NCBI GenBank assembly: GCA_024281145.1 | Contig: JAMXLN010000153.1 | Span: forward strand, 1-35,192 | Direction: 5' to 3' | Source of the DNA: Hyphomicrobiaceae bacterium | GTDB lineage: Bacteria; Pseudomonadota; Alphaproteobacteria; Rhizobiales; Hyphomicrobiaceae | Length of the DNA: 35,192 bases | In this document: positions 26,175 through 35,027 of the stretch, piece after piece | Layout of the letters: each line of letters opens with the position of its first letter | Position numbering within the stretch: the stretch's first letter is position 1 | Translations under genes and position numbers: made by a program | The notes under the pieces: model-generated | Told to the model about the DNA's origin: nothing | Seen by the model: only the letters and a program-made list of their open reading frames with translations | Databases searched by the model: none

Positions 26175-26963
26175 TCACTTCAGCGGTGCGGCGCGTGCTT
26201 CAGTGCCGTAGAATTTGTAGCTCAGCCTCGCGCGGACGATGTCTTCGCTGGCACCAACGTCACGACAATACACACCTACGGGCGGACACGGGGCACCCGC
26301 ATCAACGGTTGACCAATGGAGCTCGTTTCCGAGGTCGATGTGCTGATACTCGACGCCGAAGATTAAGTTCTGTGTGAGGGCATATTCGACGCCACCCCCG
26401 GCGAACCAACCGTCTTGTTCTTGCGATGTCTCGTCGAAGGTGGTTCCGACAAGCATTCTTTTTGTATCAACCTTCCCCGTCGCCCAGCCGCCGGTCCCAT
26501 AGACCAGCCACTTGTCCCAGGCTAGACCGAGCCGGGGACCGACAGTGAATATTTCCTTCATCCGGCCGAAGCAAACCTCGCCAGCAACCGGAGAGCAATG
26601 TCCTGCTCCACTGACTGTTGACGCGAAGTCTCCGTCGTCGAAATGGCCGATGCCACCGGCTTCGACACCAACCACAATGGTGCCGAACTGTATTTGGGCG
26701 CCGATGTGGCCACCGTAGACCCCCAAATCCTTGGTCGGCGAAAATGAGCGAAACGTTGCCGGCAAGGAATTTTCGTAGCGCCAATCAATGTTTTCCCAAG
26801 CACCGCCCACACTGCCGCCGACGTAAAAGCCGGTCCAGTTGTAGATAGTTGGCGCAGATGGTGCCGAGCGCCCGTAGCCATCCGCTAGGGCAATGGATGT
26901 CGTTCCTGCAAGTAGGCCAATTGCAACACTACTCACTCGGAGTGTGGCGTTTAATCTCGTCAT
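26175..26963 (-). CDS. Outer-membrane beta-barrel protein (Omp25/31-like)
   Basis: The 262-residue product has a signal peptide (cleavage near SIALA-D, residue 28) and the common alphaproteobacterial entry YNWTGFYVGGSVGGAW (about 41-56). Alternating strands follow, such as GGHIGAQIQFGTIVVGVEAG, LGLAWDKWLVYGTGGWA and NLIFGVEYQHIDLG. It looks like an 8-strand barrel of the opacity/Omp25-31 type, with structural or adhesion roles in the outer membrane. The strand SYKFYG near the C-terminus is followed by an additional short tail ending AAPLK, which is unusual since these barrels mostly end in an aromatic residue. I used ATG 26963, which has GGGGAG upstream, instead of the longer frame to 27041. 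Confidence 0.85.
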   Translation of the reverse strand: MTRLNATLRVSSVAIGLLAGTTSIALADGYGRSAPSAPTIYNWTGFYVGGSVGGAWENIDWRYENSLPATFRSFSPTKDLGVYGGHIGAQIQFGTIVVGVEAGGIGHFDDGDFASTVSGAGHCSPVAGEVCFGRMKEIFTVGPRLGLAWDKWLVYGTGGWATGKVDTKRMLVGTTFDETSQEQDGWFAGGGVEYALTQNLIFGVEYQHIDLGNELHWSTVDAGAPCPPVGVYCRDVGASEDIVRARLSYKFYGTEARAAPLK

Positions 26964-27649
26964 GGTCGGGGCTCCCCACGGCAGCGCACTGTTGACGTCT
27001 GGTCCGTGATTCTCGAGTCGCTGTCCAGGTCGGCAGAACATATGTGCAATAAGCCAGCTTTACTTGTTGCGCGTTTGATACATCGTGCCTTGCCGGACAT
27101 CGTTTCCAACAAGCAACGTTCTGGTCTTGCCTTGGTGAGGCAAGGCCGATCGATGCACTGGCCTCCGGCGAACACGGCCGCCTCTGGATCAAAGCGCAGT
27201 TAGACGGGAAGCAAGTTGCAGCCCGGCGGGTCGAGACGGTTTGGCTAACTTGCGTGCTGGGATGGCCTGCGCGTCGCGCAATAGAGCTTCGACCACACCA
27301 GCAGCCTCCAGCAGCACGAGGCGCTCGATCTCAAGTGCCCGCTGACGTCTAATTTCCTTCGCGGAAGCCCTATAGCTGCCCTCACCTACCCTTCCGCGAC
27401 CGCGACGGCATCGTCACAGCCTGCGGTTGCATTTACATGTAGCGCGAGAACATCAACTTCGACCGTACGCGCCAGGCAACGGGTCGCCATAAGAGAGGTC
27501 GATGACGGCCCTGCCTCCTCTGCGCGCGCAAATTTTTGGCGCGAGGACAGATCGCCAAACGCGAGACCTCACCTATTCACACAAATTAGTCGTGAGCGGG
27601 TCCGACAATCGGACCACGAAGCCTGTGGAAAGCCCGAGAACGAAGTCCC
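26964..27649. other. Intergenic stretch with a transposase remnant
   Basis: The first 300 bases upstream of the Omp gene hold its promoter region and a small hairpin (27126-27144) but no gene. From about 27290 to 27512 lies a decayed transposase fragment, listed separately. The rest up to the Crp/Fnr stop contains a 7-bp perfect inverted repeat (GGTCCGA and TCGGACC, 27599-27615), possibly a weak terminator for the Crp/Fnr gene on the minus strand. Confidence 0.6.
27290..27512 (+). pseudogene. Remnant of an IS481-type transposase C-terminus
   Basis: Translated pieces in shifting frames match the end of integrase-core transposases of the IS481 type. HEALDLKCP starts at 27315, and LTYP in the same frame at 27381. 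After a frame change FRDRDGIVTACGC follows, then an in-frame stop (tag), then RENINF. Back in the first frame comes QRVAIREVDDG at 27477. In intact relatives these segments follow one another as RPHEALDLKCP, LxYPFHDR, CGRIC, INxS and GQxxGIxEVDDGIW. At least two frameshifts and a stop show it is dead. No inverted repeats or other part of the element were seen. Confidence 0.75.
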
Positions 27650-28345
27650 TTACTTTACCTCTGGCGCCTGATAGAGACCGTTTGCTCGTTCTCTCAGCCC
27701 CGCGCGATCTAAAATAGCTATGCATCGGCGCGAGCTTGCGATCAGTGCAGAACTCTCAAAGTCGTGCAGTGCTGGGTCAATGCCTGCACGCCTGACACCT
27801 AGCGCGTACGAAAGATGCTGGTGCGTGATTCGAAGCTCATCCCGCTCCAAGAGATCCTGCGCCAGCAACAGCCACCGCGCCAGGCGCTCTTCAATAGTGC
27901 CATGAGCATTTGCACGCGCGGTTGCTTGGACCTGATCGGCGAATAAGGAGACGTAGCGCAACAAGCAGGGCAGGAGTGAGGAGCTCTCTTGCACGAAATC
28001 GCGCAGCACAGAAGCAGGAATGCGTCGTCCGCGACCTTCGACTTGCACCAATGCTTCGAGCGGTGAAGATTCTGCGCCGAGGATGAGAGGAATACCGGTC
28101 AGCCCCTCGTGTCCGACTAAGCCAATTTCGACCTGTCGGCGTTTAGAAGGTTCCACAGCGACGATCGAAACTAACCCCTCCTCGACAAAGCAGGCGTGCT
28201 CGATTTTGCGATTGGCGGCTTCGAGCCGCTGACGTGGCTTAAGAGTGACGGGTTCTAAGTATCGCTCCAAACGTTCCCGATCTCGCTCTGGGAGGCTGCT
28301 GAGCAGCCTATTGTGTTGAGTGGAGCTGGCGCGCAAAAAAGCCAT
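27650..28345 (-). CDS. Crp/Fnr family transcriptional regulator
   Basis: The 231-residue protein has an N-terminal cyclic-nucleotide-binding-type barrel (about residues 15-125) with RLEAANRKIEHACFVEEGLVSIV and VEIGLVGHEGLTGIPLILG. A dimer helix follows (about 130-160). A winged helix-turn-helix has ITHQHLSYALGVRRAGIDPALHDFE (about 175-199) and ends in IAILDRAGLRE. The residues that bind cAMP in E. coli Crp are not present and no Fnr-type cysteine cluster is seen, so the signal is unknown. This subtype is abundant in Rhizobiales. It is isolated on the minus strand. ATG 28345 has only a weak ribosome site. Its targets may include neighbours, but no Crp-type palindrome was found beside them. Confidence 0.88.
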   Translation of the reverse strand: MAFLRASSTQHNRLLSSLPERDRERLERYLEPVTLKPRQRLEAANRKIEHACFVEEGLVSIVAVEPSKRRQVEIGLVGHEGLTGIPLILGAESSPLEALVQVEGRGRRIPASVLRDFVQESSSLLPCLLRYVSLFADQVQATARANAHGTIEERLARWLLLAQDLLERDELRITHQHLSYALGVRRAGIDPALHDFESSALIASSRRCIAILDRAGLRERANGLYQAPEVK

Positions 28346-28524
28346 GTCTTGCCCGCAGAGACTAGATACTCACCCCGCTAATCCAATTTGACCCTCCATA
28401 TTTTGGGTCGGTGACATGGCCCGAGCGCTCTTCGTACGTAACCGTACCGAGCCCCCCTCAACGTATGCACGTGGTTAACGAAGAGGGCGGAATGCGCGCG
28501 CCCAACTGAAATTGTCCTCGGGGA

Positions 28525-28857
28525 TTAGCTATTGCAGCGGATGTGCATAGACCGCGTGAACATCGACTCATTGGGCAGCGTGGGGTTTTGGTCGCTACGA
28601 TCCAGGATCGTATAGCCACGGGACCCGCAAGTATTACTGGCCGTCAACATGCAGTTGTTCCAGCCTTGCATAAGCCCGGAGCAATCCAAGGCGATCGCTG
28701 GTTTATCGTCCGGCTTAGGCGACGGCTGGGGCATGACGTTCCGCGCTCTGTCGTCCGGCCTGAGCGTAGGCTCGGGGATGACTGGGGTGACGTTCTGCGC
28801 GCAGGCCATGACGACGCAGGCGAGCGCTACGAGCGCGATCGAGAGCCTGAGTTGCAC
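28525..28857 (-). CDS. Small putative lipoprotein, function unknown
   Basis: Starting from GTG 28857, which has GGAAG upstream, the product has 110 residues. It has a basic start, a hydrophobic stretch (LRLSIALVALACVVMAC) and a lipobox-like VMAC, so Cys18 could be lipidated. A Pro/Asp-rich linker with the repeated motif PxPxxxPDD (PEPTLRPDD and PQPSPKPDD) follows. The C-terminal domain has four cysteines, including DCSGLMQGWNNCMLTASNTCG and a final RC, probably in disulfides. No family is recognised. The frame stays open upstream to 29166, but that part is Arg/Ser-rich and lacks a signal, so I exclude it. Confidence 0.55.
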   Translation of the reverse strand: MQLRLSIALVALACVVMACAQNVTPVIPEPTLRPDDRARNVMPQPSPKPDDKPAIALDCSGLMQGWNNCMLTASNTCGSRGYTILDRSDQNPTLPNESMFTRSMHIRCNS

Positions 28858-29944
28858 GCTAGTCTTCCACCCCCATTTGCAACCGCCTTCTCTCGAGGTC
28901 ACAAGCAGACTTACCCTTCCGCGACCCACGTCACGATTTATCGATGTTCCCTTTGTGGCGGACGCGTTGTGTGCCGTCGAACCCGTATCCCACGTGGATG
29001 CAGTGCTTCGAGGCGGAGGTGACGAGCATGGAAGCCAAGATCGACATATCCGCCGCGGATCTCGACGCCTTCGGTCAAGGGGCCCAGCCACGCAGGCCCC
29101 GCCGGCCGTCACCGACCGCATGCTCGCATCGCTTGTGGCGCGAGCGGACGCGCTTGAAGGTTGCACTGAGAATTTGCCCGGATAAAACGGCCTGGCTTGC
29201 GGCCTAGAAAATCAGCTTGGCTGCTGTTTCAATTGACAGATGAGACCCCACCATCAACTGCGACCTGATAGTCTTCGCGCCTGAAGGGCGCGAAGCGTTT
29301 ATGGATCGCAATGACGAGATCACAATTCAGGGTCAATGCCGCCAAGGAAGCCTATCATCACTCATTGGTCTAAGCGGCCATTCACGAGGTCGGATTTTTG
29401 GACCCAGCACCCCTGACGGTACAGTATGGCTACCAGGCGCGAGCGAAGAGCGCGTCATGCACGGGAGCACCTCTGCAGATCGAGATACAGAACGCGCGTT
29501 CGCAAGCCTCTCAGCCAATGCGACCAATGTGCTCTGCGATGTCAGTAAGATCGCACTTGATGGATCTACCGCTGAGCGAGCTCGCGCTCGGGATCGTGGC
29601 ATTGGTCAGAGATAGCGCTAGCTCGTTATTGCGCCGAGAAGTTGTCGCTTGCCCAGGCGAAAGACCAAACCCCTTGCCGCGCGTGAATTGGTCAGAAAAT
29701 CGGGTGGCCCGTGGCTACGCGCACACAAAAATAGCACCCACTCAATAGCGAGGGCACCCGCCGGCAGCCAGAGAGCGGGCTCATCGGGACAACGCGCTTC
29801 GAAACCGCGACCCTACCGCACCTGGCCCGCCGAGTACGAGCGAACACAAACCCATCATGACGGTAGCCCCCGAGGATGTGGCTCGGGGGGGCCCGTTTCG
29901 AGATCGCGGCAAGGTGTTCGACCACGACCCCGAAGCTTCCGCCG
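28858..29944. other. Over 1 kb without a supported gene
   Basis: Short open frames occur on both strands (for example 29301-29615 plus) but none has a good ribosome site, a signal peptide or a recognisable family. A stretch reading MEAKIDISAADLDAFGQG at about 29029-29082 looks coding-like but soon loses sense, and could be a gene fragment. One perfect hairpin (29273-29295) is listed separately. Confidence 0.45.
29273..29295. repeat. Perfect 9-bp hairpin sequence
   Basis: CTTCGCGCC (29273-29281) and GGCGCGAAG (29287-29295) form a perfect 9-bp stem with the 5-base loop TGAAG. CGTTT follows on the plus strand and ACTAT on the minus strand, so it is at best a poor terminator. No adjacent gene explains it. 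Confidence 0.55.
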
Positions 29945-30148
29945 TTACCAATAACGACGGTGGTGGTAGTAGGGTCGATAGTGACCGTAGTAGTGACGGT
30001 AATACGGGCGATGGTAGTACCCGTAGTGATGACGGTAGGGACGATAACCGTAACCGTAACCCCAGGCCGCTGCAGTGCTGCTGGATAGGCCAATGAGTGG
30101 GGCTGCGAGCAATCCTACCGCCAGAACCCCGGAACAGAGCTTACGCAT
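29945..30148 (-). CDS. His/Tyr/Gly-rich small secreted protein
   Basis: The 67-residue product has a classical signal peptide (MRKLCSGVLAVGLLAAPLIG, cleavage near STAAA-W). Its mature part is composed almost only of Tyr, His, Arg, Gly and Pro (for example YGYGYRPYRHHYGYYHRPYY). The strong ribosome site AGGAGGT before ATG 30148 shows it is a true gene. Similar short Gly/Tyr/His-rich exported peptides occur in Hyphomicrobiales without known role. The histidines could bind metal and the tyrosines could crosslink, which is inference. Confidence 0.8.
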   Translation of the reverse strand: MRKLCSGVLAVGLLAAPLIGLSSSTAAAWGYGYGYRPYRHHYGYYHRPYYRHYYGHYRPYYHHRRYW

Positions 30149-30773
30149 GGTGCTTACCTCCTAGGGGCGTATTCCCGGCGTGCTCGCGTTTATAGTTAAC
30201 GGGTGCTCGCCTCGAGAGTTCCGGCACGGCGCTGCTCTCCAACGGCATGACTAAGCCTTTTCGCCATACCCAGCTCAAAAGTTCGGGTTGCGCTCTCAAA
30301 TGAGAAATCGTCAAAGCGCCGCTCAAGACCAAATCTTCTTTGCAGGCAGTCGGCTATGGGGGTCTGGAGCCGAGCGTGGGCCTGGCCGCGCCAGTCGCGA
30401 TGGTGGATCGCCCCGAGTAACTGGGCATGGAAGCTGCTGCCCTTGCTTCAACGACCAATAATACAGGCCGTTGCAAGAACCGACCGTGTGCACTACCCGA
30501 CCTAAAGACCGCACACTTGTATGCCAAAGTCGCCGTGGTTCACCGCCCTAAGCCGCGGGCCGGATTGGCACTTGATGTGTCCTTTGGTCCCTCGATTCCT
30601 GACCAAATTTTCTGCATCGACGAGACCATCATGTCGGTGTGCACCGACGTGCTTCCGGCAGTATCGCGCCGCCGTTCGATAGACCAAATTTGCTGCTCGA
30701 TCGGGCGTCCCTGACGCGCGTGTCCGGCATTCGTAGCCACACAGCGCTCGTGCGAATGCGGTAGAGTGAACCC
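30149..30773. other. Intergenic stretch, no supported gene
   Basis: These 625 bases separate the small secreted protein from the ankyrin gene. No reading has a ribosome site or family. Three loosely similar segments starting GACCAAAT (about 30326, 30601 and 30682) occur, but they are too imperfect to call a repeat family. The promoter of the ankyrin gene should lie at the right end. Confidence 0.5.
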
Positions 30774-31931
30774 ATGCAGCCGAGGACAGCGGACGAATTC
30801 CTAGATCTAGCTTGCCTTACGCACACCGGGAACGACGCGGTCGAGCGAAGAGAACGAGCCGAGACGATCTTGTCGGCATCACCTGGCCTGGCGCAGGAGA
30901 ACGCTTACGTGGCGGCAGTTGTTGGCGACGTCAGCGCACTGCGGGAGCACCTCGACTGCGATGCCGACCTGGCTACTCGGCGGGGTGGACCACGGGACTG
31001 GGATGCGCTCCTTTACCTCTGCAATGCACGCATTGCACCTCGCGCGTCCTGGGATCCGCTCGCATGCGCGCGGCTTTTGCTCGACCGGGGTGCGGATCCA
31101 AGGACGCACGCCCTCATGTACCAGGTGCCGTGCACTGCCATCACGGGTGCGATTGGCGTCGGTGAGGCAGGTCCGGTTGCGGCTCCGCCACACACGCAGG
31201 CGCGCGCGCTCGTCGAGCTTCTGCTCGATGAAGGCGCCGATCCGAACGACGAGCAGGCGCTTTACAACATGCACTTCCTGCGCGACGACGGCTGGCTTGA
31301 GCTGCTGCTCGCGCGGGGACTTCGGGAACAGGCGCGGCTCGACTATCTGTTGGGCGCCTCGGTGAAGCAAGGGTTCGGCGACCGCGTGGCGTTGCTCCTG
31401 GCTCATGGCGCCTCGTCGAACGGGCGCGATTTCTACAACACGCGGACGCACCTCGAGAACGCGTTGCTGCTGGGCCATAATCTGATTGCGAAGATGCTCG
31501 TGGACTGTGGCGCGGCGCGGCCGTCATTGTCCTCGGGCGAGGAGCTGCGGGCCGCCTGTCTGTGCGGTCGAGAAGAACGAGTCCGGCAGTTGGCGAGCGG
31601 AACGTTGGAGGCGCGCGACGTCGAGGCGACGTTGGTCTTGGCCGCGCAGCAGGGGAATCTGCGAGCGGTGCGCTTATGCCTCGATGTCCTCGGCGCAGCG
31701 GTGGATGCCACCAACGACAAAGGATTGACTGCGCTCCACGTAGCTGCCGGTAACGGCCAGCGGTTGGTTGTGGACGAATTGCTCAGGCGGGGCGCGTCCC
31801 TCACAATCCGCGACTCCGTGCACCGAGCCACGCCGCTAGATCAGGCTCGTTGGGCAGCGCGGACGTGGCCGACTCCCGAGCGCGCAGACGTTGCCCGCAT
31901 CCTTGAAGCGGCGACGTTCGCCAAGCGGTGA
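30774..31931 (+). CDS. Ankyrin-repeat protein
   Basis: The 385-residue protein is built from ankyrin-type helical repeats. Examples are ARLLLDRGADPRTHA (about residues 98-112), ALVELLLDEGADPNDEQAL (about 144-162), RVALLLAHGASSNGRDF (about 199-215), and a classical repeat DKGLTALHVAAGNGQRLVVDELLRRGAS near 313-340. No signal peptide is seen, so it is probably cytosolic. Ankyrin repeats bind other proteins; no catalytic domain is fused. The N-terminal 60 residues contain VVGDVSALREHLD, the start of the repeat array. Similar ankyrin proteins are common in soil bacteria and are not limited to host-associated ones. The partner is unknown. Confidence 0.85.
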   Translation: MQPRTADEFLDLACLTHTGNDAVERRERAETILSASPGLAQENAYVAAVVGDVSALREHLDCDADLATRRGGPRDWDALLYLCNARIAPRASWDPLACARLLLDRGADPRTHALMYQVPCTAITGAIGVGEAGPVAAPPHTQARALVELLLDEGADPNDEQALYNMHFLRDDGWLELLLARGLREQARLDYLLGASVKQGFGDRVALLLAHGASSNGRDFYNTRTHLENALLLGHNLIAKMLVDCGAARPSLSSGEELRAACLCGREERVRQLASGTLEARDVEATLVLAAQQGNLRAVRLCLDVLGAAVDATNDKGLTALHVAAGNGQRLVVDELLRRGASLTIRDSVHRATPLDQARWAARTWPTPERADVARILEAATFAKR

Positions 31932-32544
31932 TGGCGATCCGCTCGACTTCTGAGTTGGATCACCAAGGGCCGCGGGCTTGAGCGGTGTCGACTCCGCCGC
32001 GCTGTAATTAGTCCCATTGGAAAATACAGTTTGCGTACCCCGCGACATTCCGATTGAACCTCCAGTGCGGTAGCTAGGCACCCCCGACGTTGCTCGCTCA
32101 TTTGGGGTGGGTGATCTGGAATGGTCCGCAAGCGCGGAGGGCGAGCCGCGTGCGGCCGGAGACCATGTACCGTTCCAACTCTGAACGCTACAATCGGGTG
32201 AACCCGAAGACCGCGAGCGGCTTCACGTGATCGGGGCATCGACGAGAAGAGCCTGGGCCCGATCATCCCACCGTCGCCCCAGACCTCAACAACCTGGCCC
32301 AGCTGTTGGAGGAGACCAACCGCCTCGCCGAGGCCGAGCCCCTGATGCGCCGCGCGCTCGCCATTACCGAGAAGAGCCGATGAGCTGTGCGCTATCGCCG
32401 AGGCGCTTGGCCCTGGCTCCCGAACGGGAGACAGTTTGGCTCGGCGAGCGGGCGACTTCTCACCGAGACACGAAGCTTTCATTCGGTTGGACACCTCACG
32501 TCCGGAGCCGAGGGACAGCGAAAATCGCGCGTACCTCCCGGGTT
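31932..32544. other. Intergenic stretch with a TPR-gene fragment
   Basis: About 600 bases between the convergent ankyrin and acdS genes. The left half contains no gene I can support. A decayed TPR fragment lies at 32235-32383 and is listed separately. No clear terminator for either flanking gene was found. Confidence 0.55.
32235..32383 (+). pseudogene. Remnant of a TPR (kinesin-light-chain-type) protein
   Basis: From 32261 the plus strand reads [18 protein letters not shown] and, further on, [18 protein letters not shown] followed by a stop (32381-32383). Just before it, one base out of frame, IDEKSLG is read from 32238. Together this is one consensus TPR_12 repeat with its linker, as found in long tandem arrays. 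The frameshift, lack of a start and flanking non-coding DNA show that it is a leftover of a larger gene. Confidence 0.75.
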
Positions 32545-33564
32545 CTATCCGTTCCGATAGATGTAGCTGTAACCGTTGATCGCAGGTGCGCCACCGAGAT
32601 GGGCGTATAGAACATTGGAGCCCTCCGGAAAGAACCCTTTCTTCACCAAGTCCATCATGCCCTGCATGGATTTACCCTCGTAGACGGGGTCAGTAATCAT
32701 CGCCTCGGTGCGGGCAGCAAAGCGTATGGCTTCGTTGGTCGCGTCGCTCGGCACGCCATACGCCGGATAAGCGTAGTCCTCAAGGATGACGATCTCGTCG
32801 TCGCGAACCTTGCGGCCAAGGTCGACTAGATCGGCCGTATTGTCGACGATCTGGCGAACCTGCGTGCGCAGCTGCTTCGGCGTGCCCGAGGCATCGATGC
32901 CAATGACCCGGTGGGCCCGATCGTCGGCAGCGAAACCCACGATCATTCCTCCCTGGGTGGAGCCGGTGACCACGCACACGATGACGTAGTCGAACTTCAC
33001 GCCCATTTGCGTCTCCTGGGCGCGCACCTCCTCGGCAAAGCCGACATAGCCGAGTCCGCCGTACTTGTGCACTGAGGCACCTGCCGGAATCGGATAGGGC
33101 TTCCCGCCCGCATCCTTCACCGATTGGATGGCATCCTCCCAGCTCTTGCGGATGCCAATGTCGAAGCCGTCGGAGACGATGCGGCTCTCGGCGCCCATTA
33201 AACGCGTCATCAGGATATTGCCGACACGGTCGTAGACGGCATCCTCATGCGGCACCCAGCTCTCCTGAATGACGACACACTTCATCCCGAGCTTCGCTGC
33301 CGTCGCCGCAACCATCCGCGTGTGGTTGGACTGCACGCCGCCGATGGAGACCAGCGTGTCCGCGTTCGATGCGATAGCATCCGGCACGATGTATTCGAGT
33401 TTGCGAAGCTTGTTGCCGCCCATGGCGAGGCCTGAATTGCAATCGTCCCGCTTGGCGTAGATCTGCACCTTGCCGCCGAGGGCCGCCGTCATGCGCGGCA
33501 AATGCTCGATTGGCGTTGGACCGAAAGTGAGCGGGTGGCGTTTGAACTTGTCTAGCCGCAGCAT
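32545..33564 (-). CDS. acdS: 1-aminocyclopropane-1-carboxylate deaminase
   Basis: The 339-residue product is a PLP enzyme that opens ACC, the precursor of plant ethylene, to 2-oxobutanoate and ammonia. PLP lysine is Lys52 (GGNK), the nucleophile Ser79 (GVQSN), and the substrate residues Tyr295, Glu296 (DPVYEGKS) and Leu323 (YAHLGG) agree with true ACC deaminases and not with D-cysteine desulfhydrase. Length is that of the Pseudomonas enzyme plus one. I chose ATG 33564 (MLRLDKF) instead of the GTG at 33573. The enzyme is cytosolic and typical of plant-associated bacteria, where it lowers ethylene and supplies nitrogen. No Lrp-type acdR gene is beside it, which is unusual. Flanking gene remnants suggest acquisition by transfer. 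Confidence 0.95.
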   Translation of the reverse strand: MLRLDKFKRHPLTFGPTPIEHLPRMTAALGGKVQIYAKRDDCNSGLAMGGNKLRKLEYIVPDAIASNADTLVSIGGVQSNHTRMVAATAAKLGMKCVVIQESWVPHEDAVYDRVGNILMTRLMGAESRIVSDGFDIGIRKSWEDAIQSVKDAGGKPYPIPAGASVHKYGGLGYVGFAEEVRAQETQMGVKFDYVIVCVVTGSTQGGMIVGFAADDRAHRVIGIDASGTPKQLRTQVRQIVDNTADLVDLGRKVRDDEIVILEDYAYPAYGVPSDATNEAIRFAARTEAMITDPVYEGKSMQGMMDLVKKGFFPEGSNVLYAHLGGAPAINGYSYIYRNG

Positions 33565-33887
33565 GACCACCACCGTTTAAACTGGAGAACTTGCATGTCC
33601 TACATCACTTGCCAGAGCGATGGGTTGAAGTTGGACTCTAGTGACGTCTTTGACCCAACGACGTAAAAACCGCCGTCATTTTAAGCCCGATGCCACTCGG
33701 CGTATCAAGAAACATCAACGACGGCAGTTGCGGGTGAAGTTCAGACGGATTTTGATGCCCAGATTAGCCTCGTTGCCTGATCTCTCGTTCCCTCAGGAGC
33801 TGATCTTTGTAAGGGCCCTCTGCCAGGGGGTGCGCATGCGATGCCGATGACGCTCCACCTGCGACCGGGAGGCAAGCACTGCGCCGG
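33565..33887. other. acdS upstream region, no supported gene
   Basis: This 323-bp gap must contain the acdS promoter. I found no sigma-54 GG-N10-GC box, no Lrp-like site I could defend and no strong sigma-70 promoter. A basic 69-codon reading from a GTG (33641-33850 plus) has no ribosome site and no family and is not called. Confidence 0.45.
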
Positions 33888-34790
33888 TCACGGCGAGATC
33901 GCATCCACGATTGTGTAGTCTGCGGGGTCTACGATTACGACCTGATCCTCAGCCACCACATACCTAAGGTTTGCCAGCCTAGCATCGCACGCGTAGGCCT
34001 CGCCAGGGAAGTTGAACAATTTCACGTCCCGCGGCACTTCCGCACCAAGCGCGAGGCGCATGCCCAGGTCCACCTTCGCGAACTTCGGCACGCTGCTATA
34101 GACGCACCGTTGCTGGTCAGGAGAAAGGGACAGCTCTCGTGACGATGACGGTGCAGCTTCGCAACCGGCGTTTTTTGTGAAGTCCATGACCTCCGACAGG
34201 TCGTCTATGAGTTGCTCAACCGGACTCCGCGTTGTGACCGGATATTCGACCGTAAGGTGCCGCCACCGATGGCCGTCACAGCTCAGGATGACCTTGCGAT
34301 AGAATTTGCGCTCGTGTTTGTCGTCCTTGAATCCGAACGACACGAGCCAATCCCGTTCGCGTCGCAGGTAAGTTACGTCCTCCCCATCAACGAACGCGAA
34401 TGACCTTAGGTACTCGTCAGGCGATTGCTCCTCAGCTGGTCTTCCTGAGAGCGCGAGCCAAGCGTCGCCTTCGGGTGAGACAAAGCGGTGTTCGCCTTGA
34501 TTCGCATCAGCCGCCTGTTTGCGCCAATCCGTCGGGACCAAAGCCAATATGTTAGTCGGCAGGCGCCGCCGATGATGCCGACTGTTTCTTGCACCGTACC
34601 GGTACCAGCCACGTTCTAAACTGCCGGGCACATGGTTCTCAGGAGCTGGACCTGCGATACCTCGGATGTAATGTCGCCAGTGCCTCCGCGCATCAACGCC
34701 GTCCGTGGTCGAGGCGAACATGGCGACCGAGGCGACTAGGACCCATGCCAGCTTCGTGTGCGGAACCCGATGAAATGGCGCATTGGACAT
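33888..34790 (-). CDS. Secreted protein with DUF1236-like C-terminus
   Basis: From ATG 34790 (MSNAPFHRV) the product has 300 residues. A hydrophobic signal stretch (LAWVLVASVAMFAS, about 15-28) is followed by a His/Arg-rich segment. A central domain (about 75-190) includes FVSPEGDAWLALSGRP and LRRERDWLVSFGFKDD. The C-terminal 55 residues (LGAEVPRDVKLFNFPGE, then LRYVVAEDQVVIVDPADYTIV) match the DUF1236 pattern common in Bradyrhizobium-like bacteria. The family function is unknown. The open frame reaches 35006, but the extension lacks a ribosome site; 34790 has GGATG upstream. It is probably exported to the periplasm. A start at 34799 is also possible. Confidence 0.65.
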   Translation of the reverse strand: MSNAPFHRVPHTKLAWVLVASVAMFASTTDGVDARRHWRHYIRGIAGPAPENHVPGSLERGWYRYGARNSRHHRRRLPTNILALVPTDWRKQAADANQGEHRFVSPEGDAWLALSGRPAEEQSPDEYLRSFAFVDGEDVTYLRRERDWLVSFGFKDDKHERKFYRKVILSCDGHRWRHLTVEYPVTTRSPVEQLIDDLSEVMDFTKNAGCEAAPSSSRELSLSPDQQRCVYSSVPKFAKVDLGMRLALGAEVPRDVKLFNFPGEAYACDARLANLRYVVAEDQVVIVDPADYTIVDAISP

Positions 34791-35027
34791 CGCGAACATC
34801 CAACTGCCCGGCGTCCCTACAAATCCCCCCACCATGGACCGATGTTGCAACGCGTGGCCGCTCGAGAAAGTTCCTTCACAATGGGACTGGCGCTGTTTGC
34901 CAATAGGTTCGGTGAAAGAGCGGGGCAGCCTCGCGAAACCACGCGAAGGCCGGGTACGATGGTGGCGCTGACGAGGCTTCGAATGATGCCGAGTTCTGTC
35001 CCTCACCGGAGTAGGTCCGCTTAACTC

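Noticed and set aside
27126-27144. 7-bp hairpin with a 5-base loop upstream of the Omp gene
   Set aside because: Short stem, no U-tract on either side, and hairpins of this size are expected several times by chance in such a window.
30326-30700. Three similar GACCAAAT-containing segments
   Set aside because: Spacing is irregular and similarity falls off within 20 bases, so a real repeat family is not supported.
33565-33700. Possible sigma-54 (NifA-type) promoter for acdS
   Set aside because: A TGGCAAG sequence is present on the minus strand, but GC does not follow at the required 10-base distance from GG.
33641-33850. Basic 69-codon GTG reading upstream of acdS
   Set aside because: No ribosome site and no family; basic composition alone is not evidence.
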